DNA of 64,000 bases from Alphaproteobacteria bacterium (GTDB lineage Bacteria; Pseudomonadota; Alphaproteobacteria; Acetobacterales; Acetobacteraceae): the NCBI GenBank assembly GCA_016869735.1, contig VGDL01000007.1, positions 1-64,000 on the forward strand, given 5' to 3'. Below the pieces are notes generated by a model. That model worked only from the letters and a program-made list of their open reading frames with translations, made no database searches and had not been told where the DNA came from. Each line of letters opens with the position of its first letter. Positions within the stretch are counted from its first letter, which is position 1. The position numbers and the translations under genes were made by a program. Shown piece by piece: positions 14,521-25,390 of this stretch.

Positions 14521-17376
14521 TTTGCGTTTCTTCACCGGCGCTGGTGCAACTTCTCGCAATAATGGCGCCAGGAAGCGCCCGGTATGGCTTTCGGCCACCG
14601 CCGCGATGTCTTCCGGTGTGCCTTCCGCCACCAGCCGGCCGCCGCCTTCACCGCCCTCAGGGCCAAGATCCAGCACCCAATCGGCGGTTTTGATGACCTC
14701 AAGATTATGTTCGATCACCACCACCGTATTGCCGGTCTCCACCAGCGCATGCAGCACTTCGAGCAATTTCCGCACATCTTCGAAATGGAGCCCGGTGGTG
14801 GGTTCATCCAGAATATAAAGCGTGCGCCCGGTGGCGCGGCGGGACAATTCCTTGGAAAGCTTGATGCGCTGCGCTTCGCCGCCCGAAAGCGTGGTGGCCT
14901 GTTGACCGAGATGGATATAGCCAAGCCCGACCTTGCGCAGCACGGATAGTTTTTCACGAATGGCGGGGACGGCAGCGAAGAATTCCTCACCTTCCTCCAC
15001 GGTCATGTCCAAAACATCGGAGATGGATTTGCCGCGGAACTTCACATCCAGCGTTTCGCGATTGTAGCGCTTGCCCTTGCAGGTATCGCAGGTGACATAA
15101 ACATCGGGCAGGAAGTGCATCTCAATCTTGATGACGCCATCGCCCTGGCAGGCCTCACACCGACCGCCCTTCACATTGAAGCTGAAGCGGCCTGGCTTGT
15201 AGCCGCGCGCGCGGCTCTCCGGCAATTCGCTGAACCAATCCCGAATGGGCGCGAATAGCCCGGTATAGGTGGCGGGATTTGACCGCGGCGTGCGGCCAAT
15301 TGGCGATTGGTCAATGTCAATGATCTTGTCGAGGTGTTCGAGCCCTTCGATGCGATCATGCGGCGCCGGCACCTCTGCCGCGCCCATCAGCCGCCGCGCC
15401 GCGGCCTTGTAAAGCGTTTCAATCACCAGCGTTGATTTGCCGCCGCCGGAAACCCCGGTGACGCAAGTAAAAGTGCCAAGCGGGAGCGCGGCATTGAGGC
15501 GCCTGAGGTTATTCCCGCTGGCGCCCACCACGCGCAACTGCCGCTTGGGATCAATCTTGCGGCGCTTTTCGGGAATTTCGATCCGCATCCGGCCGGAAAG
15601 ATATTGCCCGGTCAGGCTGGCGGGATTGGCGGCGACTTCCGCCGGCTTGCCCTGCGCCACCAATTGCCCACCACCCTTGCCGGCGGCGGGGCCGATATCC
15701 ACCAAATGATCCGCGCTGCGGATTGCATCCTCATCATGCTCGACGACCAGCACGGTATTGCCGAGGTCACGCAGCCGCCTGAGTGTGCCGAGCAGCCTTT
15801 CATTGTCGCGCTGATGCAGCCCGATGGAAGGTTCATCCAGCACATAAAGCACGCCGGTTAGGCCGGAACCGATTTGCGAGGCCAAGCGTATGCGCTGCGA
15901 TTCGCCGCCCGATAGCGTGGTGGAAGACCGCGCCAGCGAAAGATAATCGAGGCCCACATCCACCAGGAATTGCAGGCGTTCATTGATTTCCCGCAGGATT
16001 CGCCGCGCGATATCGCGCCGCTGCGGCGTGAGCGTTTCTTCCACCTGCGCGAACCAATCCCGGGCGCGATGGATCGGCATGGCCGAGGCTTCACCAATAT
16101 GCGCACCGGCGATTTTCACCGCCAGCGATTGCGGTTTCAGCCGGTGCCCAGTGCAGGTGGCGCAAGGGCGTTCCGCCTGGTAGCGGGAGAGGTCTTCGCG
16201 CACCCAGGGATTGTCGGTTTCGCGGAAACGACGTTGCAGATTGGCGATCACGCCTTCAAAAGGCTTTTTCACCTCATAGGCGCGCAGCCCATCCTTGTAG
16301 CGGAGCGTCACCACATCCTCGCCCGTGCCATGCAGAATGGCGTGCCGCACTTGGTCCGGCAGTTCCTGCCAGGCGGTGGTCATCTTCACCTTGAAATGCG
16401 CGGCCAGGCTTTGCAGGGTTTGGTCGTAATAGGGCGAAGAAGCGCCAGTCCAGGGCATGATGGCGCCATCCTTCAGCGCGACATCATCCTGCGGCACGAT
16501 AAGCTGCGCATCAAAAAAGCTTTCCGTGCCAAGCCCATCACAGGCGGGGCAGGCGCCATGCGGCGAATTGAAGGAGAAAAGGCGGGGTTCGACTTCCTCG
16601 ATGGTGAAACCGGAAACCGGGCAGGCGAAGCGGCTGGAAAATACCGTGCGTTCGCCGCCATCGGCCCCTTCGGCATAGGCGATGCCATCGGCGAGGCCGA
16701 GCGCGGTTTCAAAGGAATCCGCAAGGCGCTGCATGATGCCATCGCGCACCACGATGCGGTCAACCACCACTTCAATATCGTGCTTGAGCTTCTTGTCGAG
16801 CTTGGGGGCTTCCGCGATTTGATAGAGCTTGCCGTTGATTTTGACGCGTTCAAAGCCTCGGCGCTGGAATTCGGCCAATTCCTTGCGGAATTCGCCCTTC
16901 TTGCCGCGCGCGACCGGGGCCAGCAGCAAAAGCCGCGTGCCTTCCGCCATGCCCATGACACGATCCACCATTTGGGACACGGTCTGTGCTTCGATGGGAA
17001 GTTCCGTTGCCGGCGAATAAGGCACGCCAACCCGCGCCCAAAGCAGGCGCATATAGTCGTGGATTTCCGTGACGGTGCCGACGGTGGAGCGCGGATTATG
17101 GCTGGTGGTTTTCTGTTCGATGGATATGGCGGGCGATAGGCCCTCAATCGAATCCACATCCGGCTTTTGCATCAATTGCAGGAATTGCCGCGCATAGGCC
17201 GAAAGGCTTTCCACATAGCGCCTTTGGCCTTCCGCATAGATGGTATCGAAGGCGAGCGAGGATTTGCCGGACCCCGACAGCCCGGTGATCACCGTCAGCG
17301 TATCGCGCGGGATATCAAGATCGAGGTTCTTGAGGTTGTGCTGGCGCGCGCCGCGGATGCGAATATGGCCGGTCAT
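14512..17376 (-). CDS. uvrA: Excinuclease ABC subunit A
   Basis: 954 residues from ATG 17376 ([19 protein letters not shown]); an upstream in-frame ATG would add 11 residues not found in the family. Two ABC ATPase modules: [14 protein letters not shown] near the start and [14 protein letters not shown] in the second half, with two LSGGE(A/S)QRI signatures. Zinc modules include CPACDGLG and CEACQGDG...CDTCKGKRY. UvrA scans DNA for bulky lesions and loads UvrB. It is divergent from ssb across a shared SOS box. Confidence 0.97.
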   Translation of the reverse strand: MTGHIRIRGARQHNLKNLDLDIPRDTLTVITGLSGSGKSSLAFDTIYAEGQRRYVESLSAYARQFLQLMQKPDVDSIEGLSPAISIEQKTTSHNPRSTVGTVTEIHDYMRLLWARVGVPYSPATELPIEAQTVSQMVDRVMGMAEGTRLLLLAPVARGKKGEFRKELAEFQRRGFERVKINGKLYQIAEAPKLDKKLKHDIEVVVDRIVVRDGIMQRLADSFETALGLADGIAYAEGADGGERTVFSSRFACPVSGFTIEEVEPRLFSFNSPHGACPACDGLGTESFFDAQLIVPQDDVALKDGAIMPWTGASSPYYDQTLQSLAAHFKVKMTTAWQELPDQVRHAILHGTGEDVVTLRYKDGLRAYEVKKPFEGVIANLQRRFRETDNPWVREDLSRYQAERPCATCTGHRLKPQSLAVKIAGAHIGEASAMPIHRARDWFAQVEETLTPQRRDIARRILREINERLQFLVDVGLDYLSLARSSTTLSGGESQRIRLASQIGSGLTGVLYVLDEPSIGLHQRDNERLLGTLRRLRDLGNTVLVVEHDEDAIRSADHLVDIGPAAGKGGGQLVAQGKPAEVAANPASLTGQYLSGRMRIEIPEKRRKIDPKRQLRVVGASGNNLRRLNAALPLGTFTCVTGVSGGGKSTLVIETLYKAAARRLMGAAEVPAPHDRIEGLEHLDKIIDIDQSPIGRTPRSNPATYTGLFAPIRDWFSELPESRARGYKPGRFSFNVKGGRCEACQGDGVIKIEMHFLPDVYVTCDTCKGKRYNRETLDVKFRGKSISDVLDMTVEEGEEFFAAVPAIREKLSVLRKVGLGYIHLGQQATTLSGGEAQRIKLSKELSRRATGRTLYILDEPTTGLHFEDVRKLLEVLHALVETGNTVVVIEHNLEVIKTADWVLDLGPEGGEGGGRLVAEGTPEDIAAVAESHTGRFLAPLLREVAPAPVKKRKRA

Positions 17377-17420
17377 GCAAAGGGGGCTCCGACCGCCGCC
17401 CCAGGGCATGGGTGGCGGTT

Positions 17421-17435
17421 GTTCTAAAAATGTTC
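17421..17435. promoter_or_regulatory. LexA (SOS) box between uvrA and ssb
   Basis: GTTC-TAAAAAT-GTTC is an exact GTTC-N7-GTTC direct repeat, the LexA operator of alphaproteobacteria. It lies 45 bp before uvrA (minus strand) and 103 bp before ssb (plus strand). Divergent uvrA/ssb control by LexA is the known arrangement in many bacteria. Confidence 0.88.
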
Positions 17436-17537
17436 TCGTTATATATGCGCCTGAATGGCGCCCTGGGAAGGGTGCGGGATGGCCCGGCCTTGGGCGATGG
17501 TCTATCCTATGGATCGAAATCGCGGGAGAGCTTTGCC

Positions 17538-18011
17538 ATGGCGGGTATCAACAAGGTCATCATCCTGGGCCGTCTGGGGCGGGACCCGGAAGTGCGCAAT
17601 TTCCAGAATGGCGGCAAGGTGGTGAACCTGCGCATAGCCACATCAGAACGCTACAAGGACCGGGAAGGCAATCAACAGGAACGCACCGAATGGCATTCGG
17701 TCGCGATTTTCAATGATCGCCTGGGCGAAGTGGCCGAAAAATATCTGCGGAAGGGCAGCGAGGTCTATGTTGAAGGCCAGCTGGAAACCCGCAAATGGCA
17801 GGACCAGTCCGGCCAGGATCGCTACACGACTGAGGTCGTGCTGCGCCAATATCGCGGTGAATTGCAATTGATTGGCGGGCGCGGTGCGGGTGGCGGCATG
17901 GATGATCCGGGGGAGCCGATGGGTGAGCGTAGCGCGCCCGCGCGCCCGGCCCAGCGTGCCGGTGGTTGGGATGCCAAGAAATCCGATTTGGATGACGAAA
18001 TTCCTTTTTGA
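17538..18011 (+). CDS. ssb: Single-stranded DNA-binding protein
   Basis: 157 residues from ATG 17538 ([20 protein letters not shown]); the longer in-frame extension upstream is not coding in the family. OB fold at 1-110 with the [19 protein letters not shown] segment, a Gly/Arg-rich linker, and the conserved acidic tip ending DLDDEIPF that recruits partner proteins. It coats ssDNA in replication and repair. Induction through the upstream LexA box is likely. Confidence 0.97.
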   Translation: MAGINKVIILGRLGRDPEVRNFQNGGKVVNLRIATSERYKDREGNQQERTEWHSVAIFNDRLGEVAEKYLRKGSEVYVEGQLETRKWQDQSGQDRYTTEVVLRQYRGELQLIGGRGAGGGMDDPGEPMGERSAPARPAQRAGGWDAKKSDLDDEIPF

Positions 18012-18140
18012 TCCAATAGCTTGAAGATGGGCGGAGCAGCGCGGCGTGGCGGTGGTTGACGCGGCGCGCGCAAGAGTGCCTATGGACCCTCCACCGTGTG
18101 ACTTCCCTGGAATCGCAGCCTTCAGAATCGGTTTTCAAGC

Positions 18141-20897
18141 GTGAGCGACACTCAAAACCCTGGCCAAACCCCGCAGAATACGACCCCGGTCGCGCTTGAG
18201 GAGGAAATGCGCCGTTCCTACCTTGATTACGCCATGAGCGTGATCGTGGCCCGCGCGCTGCCCGATGTGCGCGATGGGTTGAAGCCTGTGCATCGGCGCA
18301 TCCTGTTTGCCATGCAGGAAGCGGGCTACACGGCGGATAAGCCTTATCGCAAATCGGCCCGTGTGGTCGGCGATGTGATGGGTAAATACCATCCGCATGG
18401 CGATGCTTCGATTTATGACGCGCTGGTGCGCATGGCGCAGCCCTTTTCCATGCGCCTGCCGCTGATTGATGGGCAGGGAAATTTCGGTTCGGTTGATGGC
18501 GACCCTCCGGCGGCGATGCGCTACACGGAAGCGCGCCTGGCATCGGCAGCGGGCGCGCTGCTGGCCGGCATTGACGAAGACACGGTGGATTTTCAGCCGA
18601 ATTACGATGAAAGCGTGGATGAACCGCGCGTTCTGCCCGCGGCCTTCCCCAATCTGCTGATCAATGGCGCGGGCGGCATTGCGGTGGGTATGGCCACCAA
18701 TATCCCGCCGCATAATCCAACCGAAATTCTGGATGCGACCTTGGCGTTGATCGCCAATCCGGCGCTGACGCTGGAAGAATTGATGAAGATTGTGCCCGGG
18801 CCGGATTTCCCGACTGGGGCGATGATTCTGGGGCGTTCCGGCATCCGTTCTGCCTTTGAAACCGGGCGTGGGTCCATCCCGCTGCGCGCGCGGGCGGAGA
18901 TTGAGGAATTGCGTGGCAATCGTCAGGCGATTGCGGTTACGGAAATTCCCTATCAGGTCAATAAATCTACGCTGCTTGAGAAAATCGCCGAATTGGTGCG
19001 CGCCAAGGCCGTGGAAGGCATTTCCGATCTGCGCGACGAAAGCGACCGTTCGGGGATGCGGATTGTCATTGAATTGAAGCGCGATGCGACCGCGGAAGTG
19101 GTGCTGAACCAGCTTTACCGCATGACGCAATTGCAGACTTCCTTCCCCGTCAATTTCGTGGCCCTGCATGAGGGCCGGCCACGGCAAATGGGCCTCAAGG
19201 ACGCGCTGATGGCCTTCATCGCCTTCCGTGAGGAGGTGATTCTGCGCCGGTCCCGCCATCGGCTGGCGAAGGCGCGGGAACGCGGGCATTTGCTGATTGG
19301 CTTGGCGATTGCGGTCGCCAATCTGGATGAGGTTATTCGCGTCATTCGTGAAAGTGCTGATGCGCCGGCGGCGCGCGCGGCCTTGATGAACCGCGACTGG
19401 CCCGCTGGCGATGTGGGCGTACTGCTGGCGCTGGTGGATGATTATCGCAATGCCGTAACGCCCGAAGTCACGGTGCGGCTGACCGAAGAACAGGCGCGCG
19501 GCATTCTGGATTTGCGCCTGCAACGCCTGACGGGGCTGGAGCGTGAAAAGATCGTCGCCGAATTGGGCGAAGTTGGCGGGCGCATTCGCGAATTGCTGGA
19601 AATCCTGGCGAGCCGTCCTCGGCGCCTGGAAGTGATGGATCAGGAATTGCGCGCGATCCGCGCCGAGATCGCCTCACCTCGCATGACCGAGATCGTGGAT
19701 GGCATCGCCGATGTGGATGATGAAAGCCTGATCGAACCCGGCACCATGGTGGTGACGCTGACGCGCGATGGCTATGTGAAGCGCACGCCTTTGGAAACCT
19801 TCCGCGCCCAGGGGCGTGGCGGCAAGGGCCGCAGCGCGGCGGCGACGCGGGAAGATGATGTCATCATCCGGTCTTTCGTGGCGCATACGCATCAATGGGT
19901 CTTGTTCTTCACCGATCGTGGCATCGCCTTCCGCGAAAAGGTTTGGCAATTGCCGGAAGCCGGGCCGCAGGGGCGTGGCCGATCACTCCGCCAGGTATTG
20001 CAATTGCAAGAAGGGGAAGCTGTCACCGCCATCCTGCCGCTGCCGATTGATGAAGAATTCTGGGAAGGGCTGCACCTGGTATTTGCAACCACACAGGGCA
20101 ATGTGCGGCGCAATCGGCTGTCTGATTTCAAGAATATGCGCTCGGTCGGCTTGATTGCGATGAAGCTGGATGAAGGCGATAGCCTGGTTGGCGTTTCCAC
20201 CTGCCGCGAGGGCGATGATGTGATGCTGGCCACACGCGGCGGCAAATGCATTCGCTTCACGGCGGATGCCGATACTTTGCGCGTTTTTGCCGGGCGCGAT
20301 TCAACCGGCGTGCGCGGCATCAAGCTGGCGCAGGGTGATGCGGTGATTGCGCTTTCCGTACTCCGCCATGTGGAAGCGACGACGGAAGAACGCGCGGCCT
20401 ATCTGAAAGCCGCCGCGCAGCGCCGCAGCGCCGCCGATGAGGATGCTGAAACACCGCCGGTGGTGGAAGCCGAGGCCGAGGAAGCGGTCGCTGAAATCAC
20501 CCTTTCACCGGAACGCTTTGAAGCGCTGGCTGAAGCCGAGGAAATTCTGCTGACGGTGACGGATGCGGGCTTTGGCAAGCGTTCTTCCGCGCATGAATAC
20601 CGCGTCACGGGCCGTGGCGGCCAAGGCATTGCCGGCATTGTGTTGAGTGCGCGCACCGGCCGCGAAGTTGTGGCGACCTTCCCGGCGCGGCCTGGTGATG
20701 ACATCATGCTGGTGACGAATGGTGGGCAATTGATCCGCCTGAAGGCCGATGATGTGCGCCTGACCGGGCGCATGGCGATGGGGGTGACGCTGATGCGCCC
20801 CGCGGAAGGTGAACGTGTGATTTCCTGCTTCCCCGTTGCCGATGAAGGCGGCGATGAGGAAGCCGCCCCCGCGCAGGAGGAAAACGGCAATGGCTGA
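18141..20897 (+). CDS. gyrA: DNA gyrase subunit A
   Basis: 918 residues. The active-site Tyr is at 128 (AAMRYTEAR), the breakage-reunion domain spans about 1-520, and the C-terminal beta-pinwheel contains the GyrA box QGRGGKG near 560. With GyrB it introduces negative supercoils. In the quinolone-resistance region the sequence is GDASIYD, so the residue equivalent to E. coli Ser83 is Ala89 and Asp87 is kept (Asp93). A Glu/Ala-rich insertion of roughly 45 residues interrupts the pinwheel around residues 755-800. The start is a GTG or the following codons; the stop overlaps coaD by 8 bp. Confidence 0.97.
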   Translation: MSDTQNPGQTPQNTTPVALEEEMRRSYLDYAMSVIVARALPDVRDGLKPVHRRILFAMQEAGYTADKPYRKSARVVGDVMGKYHPHGDASIYDALVRMAQPFSMRLPLIDGQGNFGSVDGDPPAAMRYTEARLASAAGALLAGIDEDTVDFQPNYDESVDEPRVLPAAFPNLLINGAGGIAVGMATNIPPHNPTEILDATLALIANPALTLEELMKIVPGPDFPTGAMILGRSGIRSAFETGRGSIPLRARAEIEELRGNRQAIAVTEIPYQVNKSTLLEKIAELVRAKAVEGISDLRDESDRSGMRIVIELKRDATAEVVLNQLYRMTQLQTSFPVNFVALHEGRPRQMGLKDALMAFIAFREEVILRRSRHRLAKARERGHLLIGLAIAVANLDEVIRVIRESADAPAARAALMNRDWPAGDVGVLLALVDDYRNAVTPEVTVRLTEEQARGILDLRLQRLTGLEREKIVAELGEVGGRIRELLEILASRPRRLEVMDQELRAIRAEIASPRMTEIVDGIADVDDESLIEPGTMVVTLTRDGYVKRTPLETFRAQGRGGKGRSAAATREDDVIIRSFVAHTHQWVLFFTDRGIAFREKVWQLPEAGPQGRGRSLRQVLQLQEGEAVTAILPLPIDEEFWEGLHLVFATTQGNVRRNRLSDFKNMRSVGLIAMKLDEGDSLVGVSTCREGDDVMLATRGGKCIRFTADADTLRVFAGRDSTGVRGIKLAQGDAVIALSVLRHVEATTEERAAYLKAAAQRRSAADEDAETPPVVEAEAEEAVAEITLSPERFEALAEAEEILLTVTDAGFGKRSSAHEYRVTGRGGQGIAGIVLSARTGREVVATFPARPGDDIMLVTNGGQLIRLKADDVRLTGRMAMGVTLMRPAEGERVISCFPVADEGGDEEAAPAQEENGNG

Positions 20898-21396
20898 ACG
20901 GATTGCGCTTTATCCCGGCACTTTCGATCCCGTGACGAATGGGCATTTGGACATTATTGGCCGCGCCGCGCGGCTGGTGGACAGGCTCGTGATTGGGGTT
21001 GCGATCAATATCGGCAAGGGGCCGCTGTTTGAATTGGCCGAGCGTGTTGAACTGGTGCAGGCGGAAGTGACGCCGATTGCGGCGCGCACCGGCACGGTGA
21101 TTGAAGTGCGCCCCTTTGAAGGCTTGCTGGTGGGGTTTGCGCGTGAAATCGGCGCCTGCATGATTGTGCGCGGGCTGCGCGCGGTGACGGATTTCGATTA
21201 CGAATTCCAAATGACGGGCATGAACCGCCGGCTGGATCATGAAATTGAAACCGTCTTCCTGATGGCGTCAGAGACCAATCAATTCATCGCATCGCGCCTG
21301 GTGAAGGAAATCGCCAAGCTGGGCGGCGATATCAGCAGCTTCGTGCCGAAGCTGACGCTGGAACGCACCATGGCGCGTGTCAAAGCCGGCGCCTAA
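20890..21396 (+). CDS. coaD: Phosphopantetheine adenylyltransferase
   Basis: 168 residues from ATG 20890 ([23 protein letters not shown]), which carries the nucleotidyltransferase motif TxGHxD at the expected place. The downstream ISSTxVR equivalent is [14 protein letters not shown]. It makes dephospho-CoA from 4'-phosphopantetheine and ATP. The start lies inside the end of gyrA, so translation is probably coupled. Confidence 0.97.
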   Translation: MAERIALYPGTFDPVTNGHLDIIGRAARLVDRLVIGVAINIGKGPLFELAERVELVQAEVTPIAARTGTVIEVRPFEGLLVGFAREIGACMIVRGLRAVTDFDYEFQMTGMNRRLDHEIETVFLMASETNQFIASRLVKEIAKLGGDISSFVPKLTLERTMARVKAGA

Positions 21397-21411
21397 GGAA
21401 AGGAGATATCC

Positions 21412-21963
21412 ATGCAACGCCGCCTTATGCTTGCCGCCGGATTGGGTGCCTTGGCCTCCCCCGCCTTGGCGCAGGCGAATGATCCGGAAAACACGCTGTT
21501 CCTGGAATTGAAGGATGGGCGCGTGACCATCCAATTGCTGCCCGATCTGGCACCGCGGCATGTGGAACGGATCAAGGTGCTGGCGCGCCGTGGCTTTTAC
21601 GACAATACGCCCTTCCATCGCGTGATTGAAGGCTTCATGGCACAAGGCGGTGATCCCACCGGCACCGGCACGGGTGGCTCGCCCTTGCCCAATCTTCCCG
21701 CCGAATTCAGCGCACCATCGCGCGCCCGCTTTCTGCGCGGCGTTTGCGGCATGGCGCGGTCTTCCGACCCGAATAGCGCCAATAGCCAATTCTTCATCAT
21801 GTTCGCACCAGCATCTTCGCTTGATGGTCAGTATACCATCTGGGGCCGCGTGACCGCCGGCATGGAAGCCGTGGACAAGATCAAGCGCGGCGATCCCCCC
21901 AATGGCATTGTGCGTGGCCCTGATCGCTTGCGCAGCATGCGCGTGGCCGCTGATATTCGTTGA
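21412..21963 (+). CDS. Peptidyl-prolyl cis-trans isomerase, cyclophilin type, exported
   Basis: 183 residues with an N-terminal signal peptide (MQRRLMLAAGLGALASPALA) and a small bacterial cyclophilin domain: FHRVIEGFMAQGGDPTGTGTGG and NSQFFIMF. It should act on periplasmic proteins. The body is closely similar to that of the next gene, so the pair arose by tandem duplication. It follows coaD by 15 bp with an AAAGGAG ribosome site. Confidence 0.93.
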   Translation: MQRRLMLAAGLGALASPALAQANDPENTLFLELKDGRVTIQLLPDLAPRHVERIKVLARRGFYDNTPFHRVIEGFMAQGGDPTGTGTGGSPLPNLPAEFSAPSRARFLRGVCGMARSSDPNSANSQFFIMFAPASSLDGQYTIWGRVTAGMEAVDKIKRGDPPNGIVRGPDRLRSMRVAADIR

Positions 21964-21988
21964 GACCCGAACCGAAAGACCAAAAACC

Positions 21989-22498
21989 ATGTCTGAAACC
22001 GAAGCCCCTGCCGGGGATGGCGAAAACACCCTGCTCATGGAAATCGAGCATGGCACCATCACCATCAAGCTGCGCCCCGATCTGGCGCCTTTGCATGTGG
22101 AACGCATCAAAACCCTCGCGCGGCAGGGGTTTTACGACAATGTGCCCTTCCATCGCGTGATTGAAGGCTTCATGGCCCAGGGTGGCGACCCCACCGGCAC
22201 GGGCACGGGTGGTTCGGATTTGCCGGATTTGCCAGCGGAATTCAGCGAACCGTCGCGCGCGCGCTTCCTGCGTGGCGTTTGCGGCATGGCGCGCACCAGC
22301 AATCCCGACAGCGCCAATAGTCAATTCTTCATCATGTTCGCGCCGATCCCAAGCCTTGATGGCCAATATACCATTTGGGGTGAAGTGACCGGCGGCATGG
22401 ATGCGGTGGACAAGATCAAGCGCGGTTCTGGTGGCTCTGGCATGGTGCAGGGACCGGACCGTATTCGCAGCATGAAGGTGGCGGCAGATAACGCCTGA
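21989..22498 (+). CDS. Peptidyl-prolyl cis-trans isomerase, cyclophilin type, cytoplasmic
   Basis: 169 residues from ATG 21989 (MSETEAPAGDGENTLLMEI); no signal peptide. The cyclophilin core repeats the previous gene (FHRVIEGFMAQGGDPTGTGTGG, NSQFFIMF). It starts 25 bp after the exported paralogue, so the two form an operon supplying the same fold to two compartments. Confidence 0.93.
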   Translation: MSETEAPAGDGENTLLMEIEHGTITIKLRPDLAPLHVERIKTLARQGFYDNVPFHRVIEGFMAQGGDPTGTGTGGSDLPDLPAEFSEPSRARFLRGVCGMARTSNPDSANSQFFIMFAPIPSLDGQYTIWGEVTGGMDAVDKIKRGSGGSGMVQGPDRIRSMKVAADNA

Positions 22499-22518
22499 AG
22501 CCTGCTGTTGGTAAACGC

Positions 22519-22541
22519 GCGGCGCCGTGCTAAGGCGCCGC
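22519..22541 (+). terminator. GC-rich hairpin between the cyclophilin operon and tRNA-Lys
   Basis: GCGGCGCC-GTGCTAA-GGCGCCGC is a perfect 8-bp stem with a 7-base loop, 20 bp after the cyclophilin stop. Only three T follow, so it may be a weak or Rho-assisted terminator. Confidence 0.55.
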
Positions 22542-22550
22542 CGTGTTTGG

Positions 22551-22626
22551 GAGCTCGTAGCTCAGCTGGTAGAGCAACGGACTTTTAATCTGTAGGTCGA
22601 GGGTTCGAATCCCTCCGAGCTCACCA
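22551..22626 (+). tRNA. tRNA-Lys (anticodon UUU)
   Basis: 76 nt including an encoded CCA end. The acceptor stem GAGCTCG/CGAGCTC pairs fully, the D-arm is GCTCAGCTGGTAGAGC, the anticodon loop CTTTTAA carries TTT at 22584-22586, and the T-arm is GAGGG-TTCGAAT-CCCTC. Confidence 0.97.
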
Positions 22627-22744
22627 ATTTCGTATCCCTCCGGCTGGCGCGGAATATTGCCACGCGGCCTTCCCTTCCATAGGCTTTTGCTTTCAGGCCA
22701 GACGCGGGCTTCGGCCTGCTACGGCATCGGGGGGAATGTTTGTC

Positions 22745-23623
22745 ATGAAAAGCGCGCCGAGCACACAAATTCCAGGCGTCTATCATCGCCGGGTTGGGGA
22801 TATTATTGTCACCGCCATCAGCGATGGTTTTCTGGATGGCAATCTGGAAGTGCTGCGCAACATCACCGAAGATGAAGCGCGCGAAATCCTGACAGCGAAT
22901 TTCCGGCCCGCGCGGCGCACGGCGGTGAATGCCTTTCTGATTTGGTCGGCGGGGCAGCTCGCCCTGATCGAGACCGGCTGCGGCAATTACATGCAGCCGA
23001 GTTCCGGCAAGATCCTGGCCAATCTCAAGGCGCTTGGTGTTGATCCCACTGATATCGACGTGGTGATGCTGACGCATATGCACCCGGATCATTCCGCGGG
23101 CCTCACGAATATGGCCACTGGCCTGACGCATTACCCCAATGCCGAATTGGTCATGCATGAAAACGAACCGAAGCATTGGTTCGATGATGGCGCGATGGCC
23201 AAGGGCACGGATCGCGAAAAGAAATTGTTCTTCCAGGCCGGGCGGGAACAGGTGCTGCCGTACAAGGATCGGTGGCGGCTGTTCCAGAAGGGTGAGGTCT
23301 TCCCCGGCGTCACCGCCATGCCGTTCCATGGCCACACTCCTGGCCATTCCGGCTATCTGGTGGCATCAGGCCAGGATCAGTTGCTGATCTGGGGCGATAT
23401 TGTCCATGTGCCGGAAGTGCAAACTGCGCGCCCGGAGGTCTGCATGGCGTTTGATACCGATACCAAGGCGGCAGAAGCAACGCGTCGGCGTGTGTTTGAT
23501 ATGGTCGCGACCGACAAGCTTTTGGTCACGGGCATGCATTTGCATTTTCCAGGTTTCTCGCACCTCGTGCCGCGCGGCGGCGGGTATCAGCTGATACCGG
23601 CAGCCTGGGAACAACAGATTTAA
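22745..23623 (+). CDS. MBL-fold metallohydrolase
   Basis: 292 residues from ATG 22745; an ATG three codons earlier sits too close to the GGGGG ribosome site. The metallo-beta-lactamase motif is THMHPDHSAG (HxHxDH) near 112-121, with further metal ligands in GHTPGHSGY and WGDIVH. The layout (VGDIIVTAISDG start) is that of the lactonase-like/AiiA-related hydrolase group. The substrate is unknown. It opens the plus-strand gene series that leads into the F420 genes, 16 bp ahead of the PEP-mutase-like gene. Confidence 0.87.
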   Translation: MKSAPSTQIPGVYHRRVGDIIVTAISDGFLDGNLEVLRNITEDEAREILTANFRPARRTAVNAFLIWSAGQLALIETGCGNYMQPSSGKILANLKALGVDPTDIDVVMLTHMHPDHSAGLTNMATGLTHYPNAELVMHENEPKHWFDDGAMAKGTDREKKLFFQAGREQVLPYKDRWRLFQKGEVFPGVTAMPFHGHTPGHSGYLVASGQDQLLIWGDIVHVPEVQTARPEVCMAFDTDTKAAEATRRRVFDMVATDKLLVTGMHLHFPGFSHLVPRGGGYQLIPAAWEQQI

Positions 23624-23639
23624 CGGACGGGGGGCTGCC

Positions 23640-24500
23640 ATGAACGCTGCCGATCGCTTGCGCCAAAGCCTGAATGCCGGCGGCATTATCGCCGCCCCCG
23701 GCGCGCCCGATAGCCTGACCGCGCGGCTGATTGAGCAGGCGGGGTTTGAGGCGATTTACATGACCGGCTTCGGCGCCACGGCGTCCCGGCTCGGGCGGCC
23801 CGATATCGGGCTGCTGACGCAGACGGAAATGACCACGCATGCGCGGGATATGGCGCGCGCGGTGACAATCCCCATCATCGCCGATGCGGATACGGGCTAT
23901 GGCGGCCCCGCCAATATCGCGCGCACGATTGAAGAATATGCGCAGGCCGGTGTGGCTGCGATCCATCTGGAGGACCAGGTGGCGCCGAAGCGTTGCGGGC
24001 AATTAGCCGGCATCAGGCTGATCCCGGCGGAGGAAAATGTCCGGCGCCTGCAATGCGCCATTGCGGCCCGCCCCGCAAACGGGCCACTGATTATTGGGCG
24101 GACCGATGCCATGCCGGCGATTGGCCCGGAAGAAGCCGTGCGCCGCGTGCTGATGTATCAGGATGCCGGGGTTGATCTGGTGTTCGTCGATGGAATCAAG
24201 AAAATATCAGAGGTCGAGATTGTGGCGCGGCAGGTGCCTGGCCCCAAGGTTGTCAGCATTGTGGATGGCAATGAAACCACGGCGCTGACGATGCGCGATC
24301 TGGAACAGATGGGGTTTTCTGTCGTGTTCTATGCGGTGACGGCGCTATTCACGGCTGCGCGTGCGGTGGCTGATGCACTGGCCGTTTTGAAGCGCGATGG
24401 CACGCCGGCCAAGGCAGCAAGTGCGATGATGAGTTACGCGGAATTCAGCGCCCTGGTTGATCTGCCGCGCTTTCAGGCGCTTGATGAAACCTACGGCTGA
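23640..24500 (+). CDS. Isocitrate lyase/PEP mutase family enzyme
   Basis: 286 residues, a TIM barrel with IIADADTGYGG (Mg-binding Asp pair) near 80-90, HLEDQVAPKRCGQ (loop with the catalytic Cys in a K-R-C-G motif) near 111-123, and IGRTDA. The family covers 2-methylisocitrate lyase, PEP mutase, phosphonopyruvate hydrolase and oxaloacetate decarboxylase; the exact reaction cannot be read off. It lies between the MBL hydrolase and the first LLM oxidoreductase, so it may be part of the same transcript as the F420 genes. A role in supplying a three-carbon acid for F420 is conceivable but unproven. Confidence 0.82.
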   Translation: MNAADRLRQSLNAGGIIAAPGAPDSLTARLIEQAGFEAIYMTGFGATASRLGRPDIGLLTQTEMTTHARDMARAVTIPIIADADTGYGGPANIARTIEEYAQAGVAAIHLEDQVAPKRCGQLAGIRLIPAEENVRRLQCAIAARPANGPLIIGRTDAMPAIGPEEAVRRVLMYQDAGVDLVFVDGIKKISEVEIVARQVPGPKVVSIVDGNETTALTMRDLEQMGFSVVFYAVTALFTAARAVADALAVLKRDGTPAKAASAMMSYAEFSALVDLPRFQALDETYG

Positions 24501-24529
24501 CCCAGGTTACGGGGAAAAGGATCACAATC

Positions 24530-25390
24530 ATGCAATTCGGTCGTTTGGGTGTTTGGTGTTCCACGGATCGGCTGGATGCGGCGGGTTTGCGCGCCTTGCT
24601 GAACCGCGTGGAAGACCTTGGCTATGGCAGCTTCTGGTATCCGGAATCGCGCGGTTATGAATCCATGGCGCTGGCCGGGTTTCTGCTGGCGAATAGCAAG
24701 AAGCTGGTGGTCGGCAGTTCGATTGCCAATATCTATGCGCGGGATGCCTTCACGGCACGCCGCGGCCTTGCCACGCTGAATGCCCTGCATGAAGGGCGCT
24801 TCGCGCTTGGGCTTGGTGTCAGCCATATCCCGATGGTGGAAGGCCTGCGCGGCCATCGCTATGAAAAACCCATCCCGGCCATGCGTGGCTATCTTGAAGG
24901 CTTGCGCAAGGCGGGTGGCGATGCGCTGGAAGGCCCGGTGCTGCTGGCAGCCCTTGGGCCGAAAATGCTGGCGCTTTCTGGCAGTGCGGCGGATGGTGCG
25001 GTGCCTTACAATGTCACACCAGAACACACTGCCCAGGCCGCGACCATTCTTGGGTCAGGCAAAGTGCTGGCGGTGGAACAGAAGGTGTGCATCGAAACCG
25101 ATCCGGTGCGCGCCCGTGCTTTGGGGCGGCGAGAGCTTTCCCGCTACATGGCGCTGCCGAATTACGTGAATAATTGGCTGCGGCTTGGCTTTAGTGAAGC
25201 GGAACTCGCCAATGGCGGCAGTGATCGCTTCATTGATGCCATGGTGCTGCATGGTGATGCCGCCAGCGTGAAGGCGGGGCTGCGTGCGCATTTCACCGCC
25301 GGGGCTACACATGTTTGCATTCAGCCGGTGACGGATGATGGCGATACCGCGCATCGGGATGCCATGTTGGCAGCGCTTTCGGATACGTGA
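24530..25390 (+). CDS. LLM-class oxidoreductase, probably F420-dependent (TIGR03620-like)
   Basis: 286 residues with the luciferase-like TIM barrel: [66 protein letters not shown]. The WYPES and YARDAF patterns fit a group that I associate with F420-using organisms. It would transfer hydride from F420H2, or reduce F420, on an unknown substrate. Its stop overlaps the ATG of the FGD gene (TGATG). Confidence 0.82.
   Translation: MQFGRLGVWCSTDRLDAAGLRALLNRVEDLGYGSFWYPESRGYESMALAGFLLANSKKLVVGSSIANIYARDAFTARRGLATLNALHEGRFALGLGVSHIPMVEGLRGHRYEKPIPAMRGYLEGLRKAGGDALEGPVLLAALGPKMLALSGSAADGAVPYNVTPEHTAQAATILGSGKVLAVEQKVCIETDPVRARALGRRELSRYMALPNYVNNWLRLGFSEAELANGGSDRFIDAMVLHGDAASVKAGLRAHFTAGATHVCIQPVTDDGDTAHRDAMLAALSDT

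Noticed and set aside
15970-17139. 389-codon plus-strand frame
   Set aside because: Opposite uvrA, no domain and no ribosome site; antisense shadow.
18135-19523. 462-codon open frame on the minus strand
   Set aside because: Exactly opposite gyrA, low-quality His/Arg/Gln-rich translation with no domain; antisense shadow.
22551-22626. tRNA-Lys as an integration site for the F420 block
   Set aside because: No repeat of the tRNA 3' end and no integrase were seen downstream.
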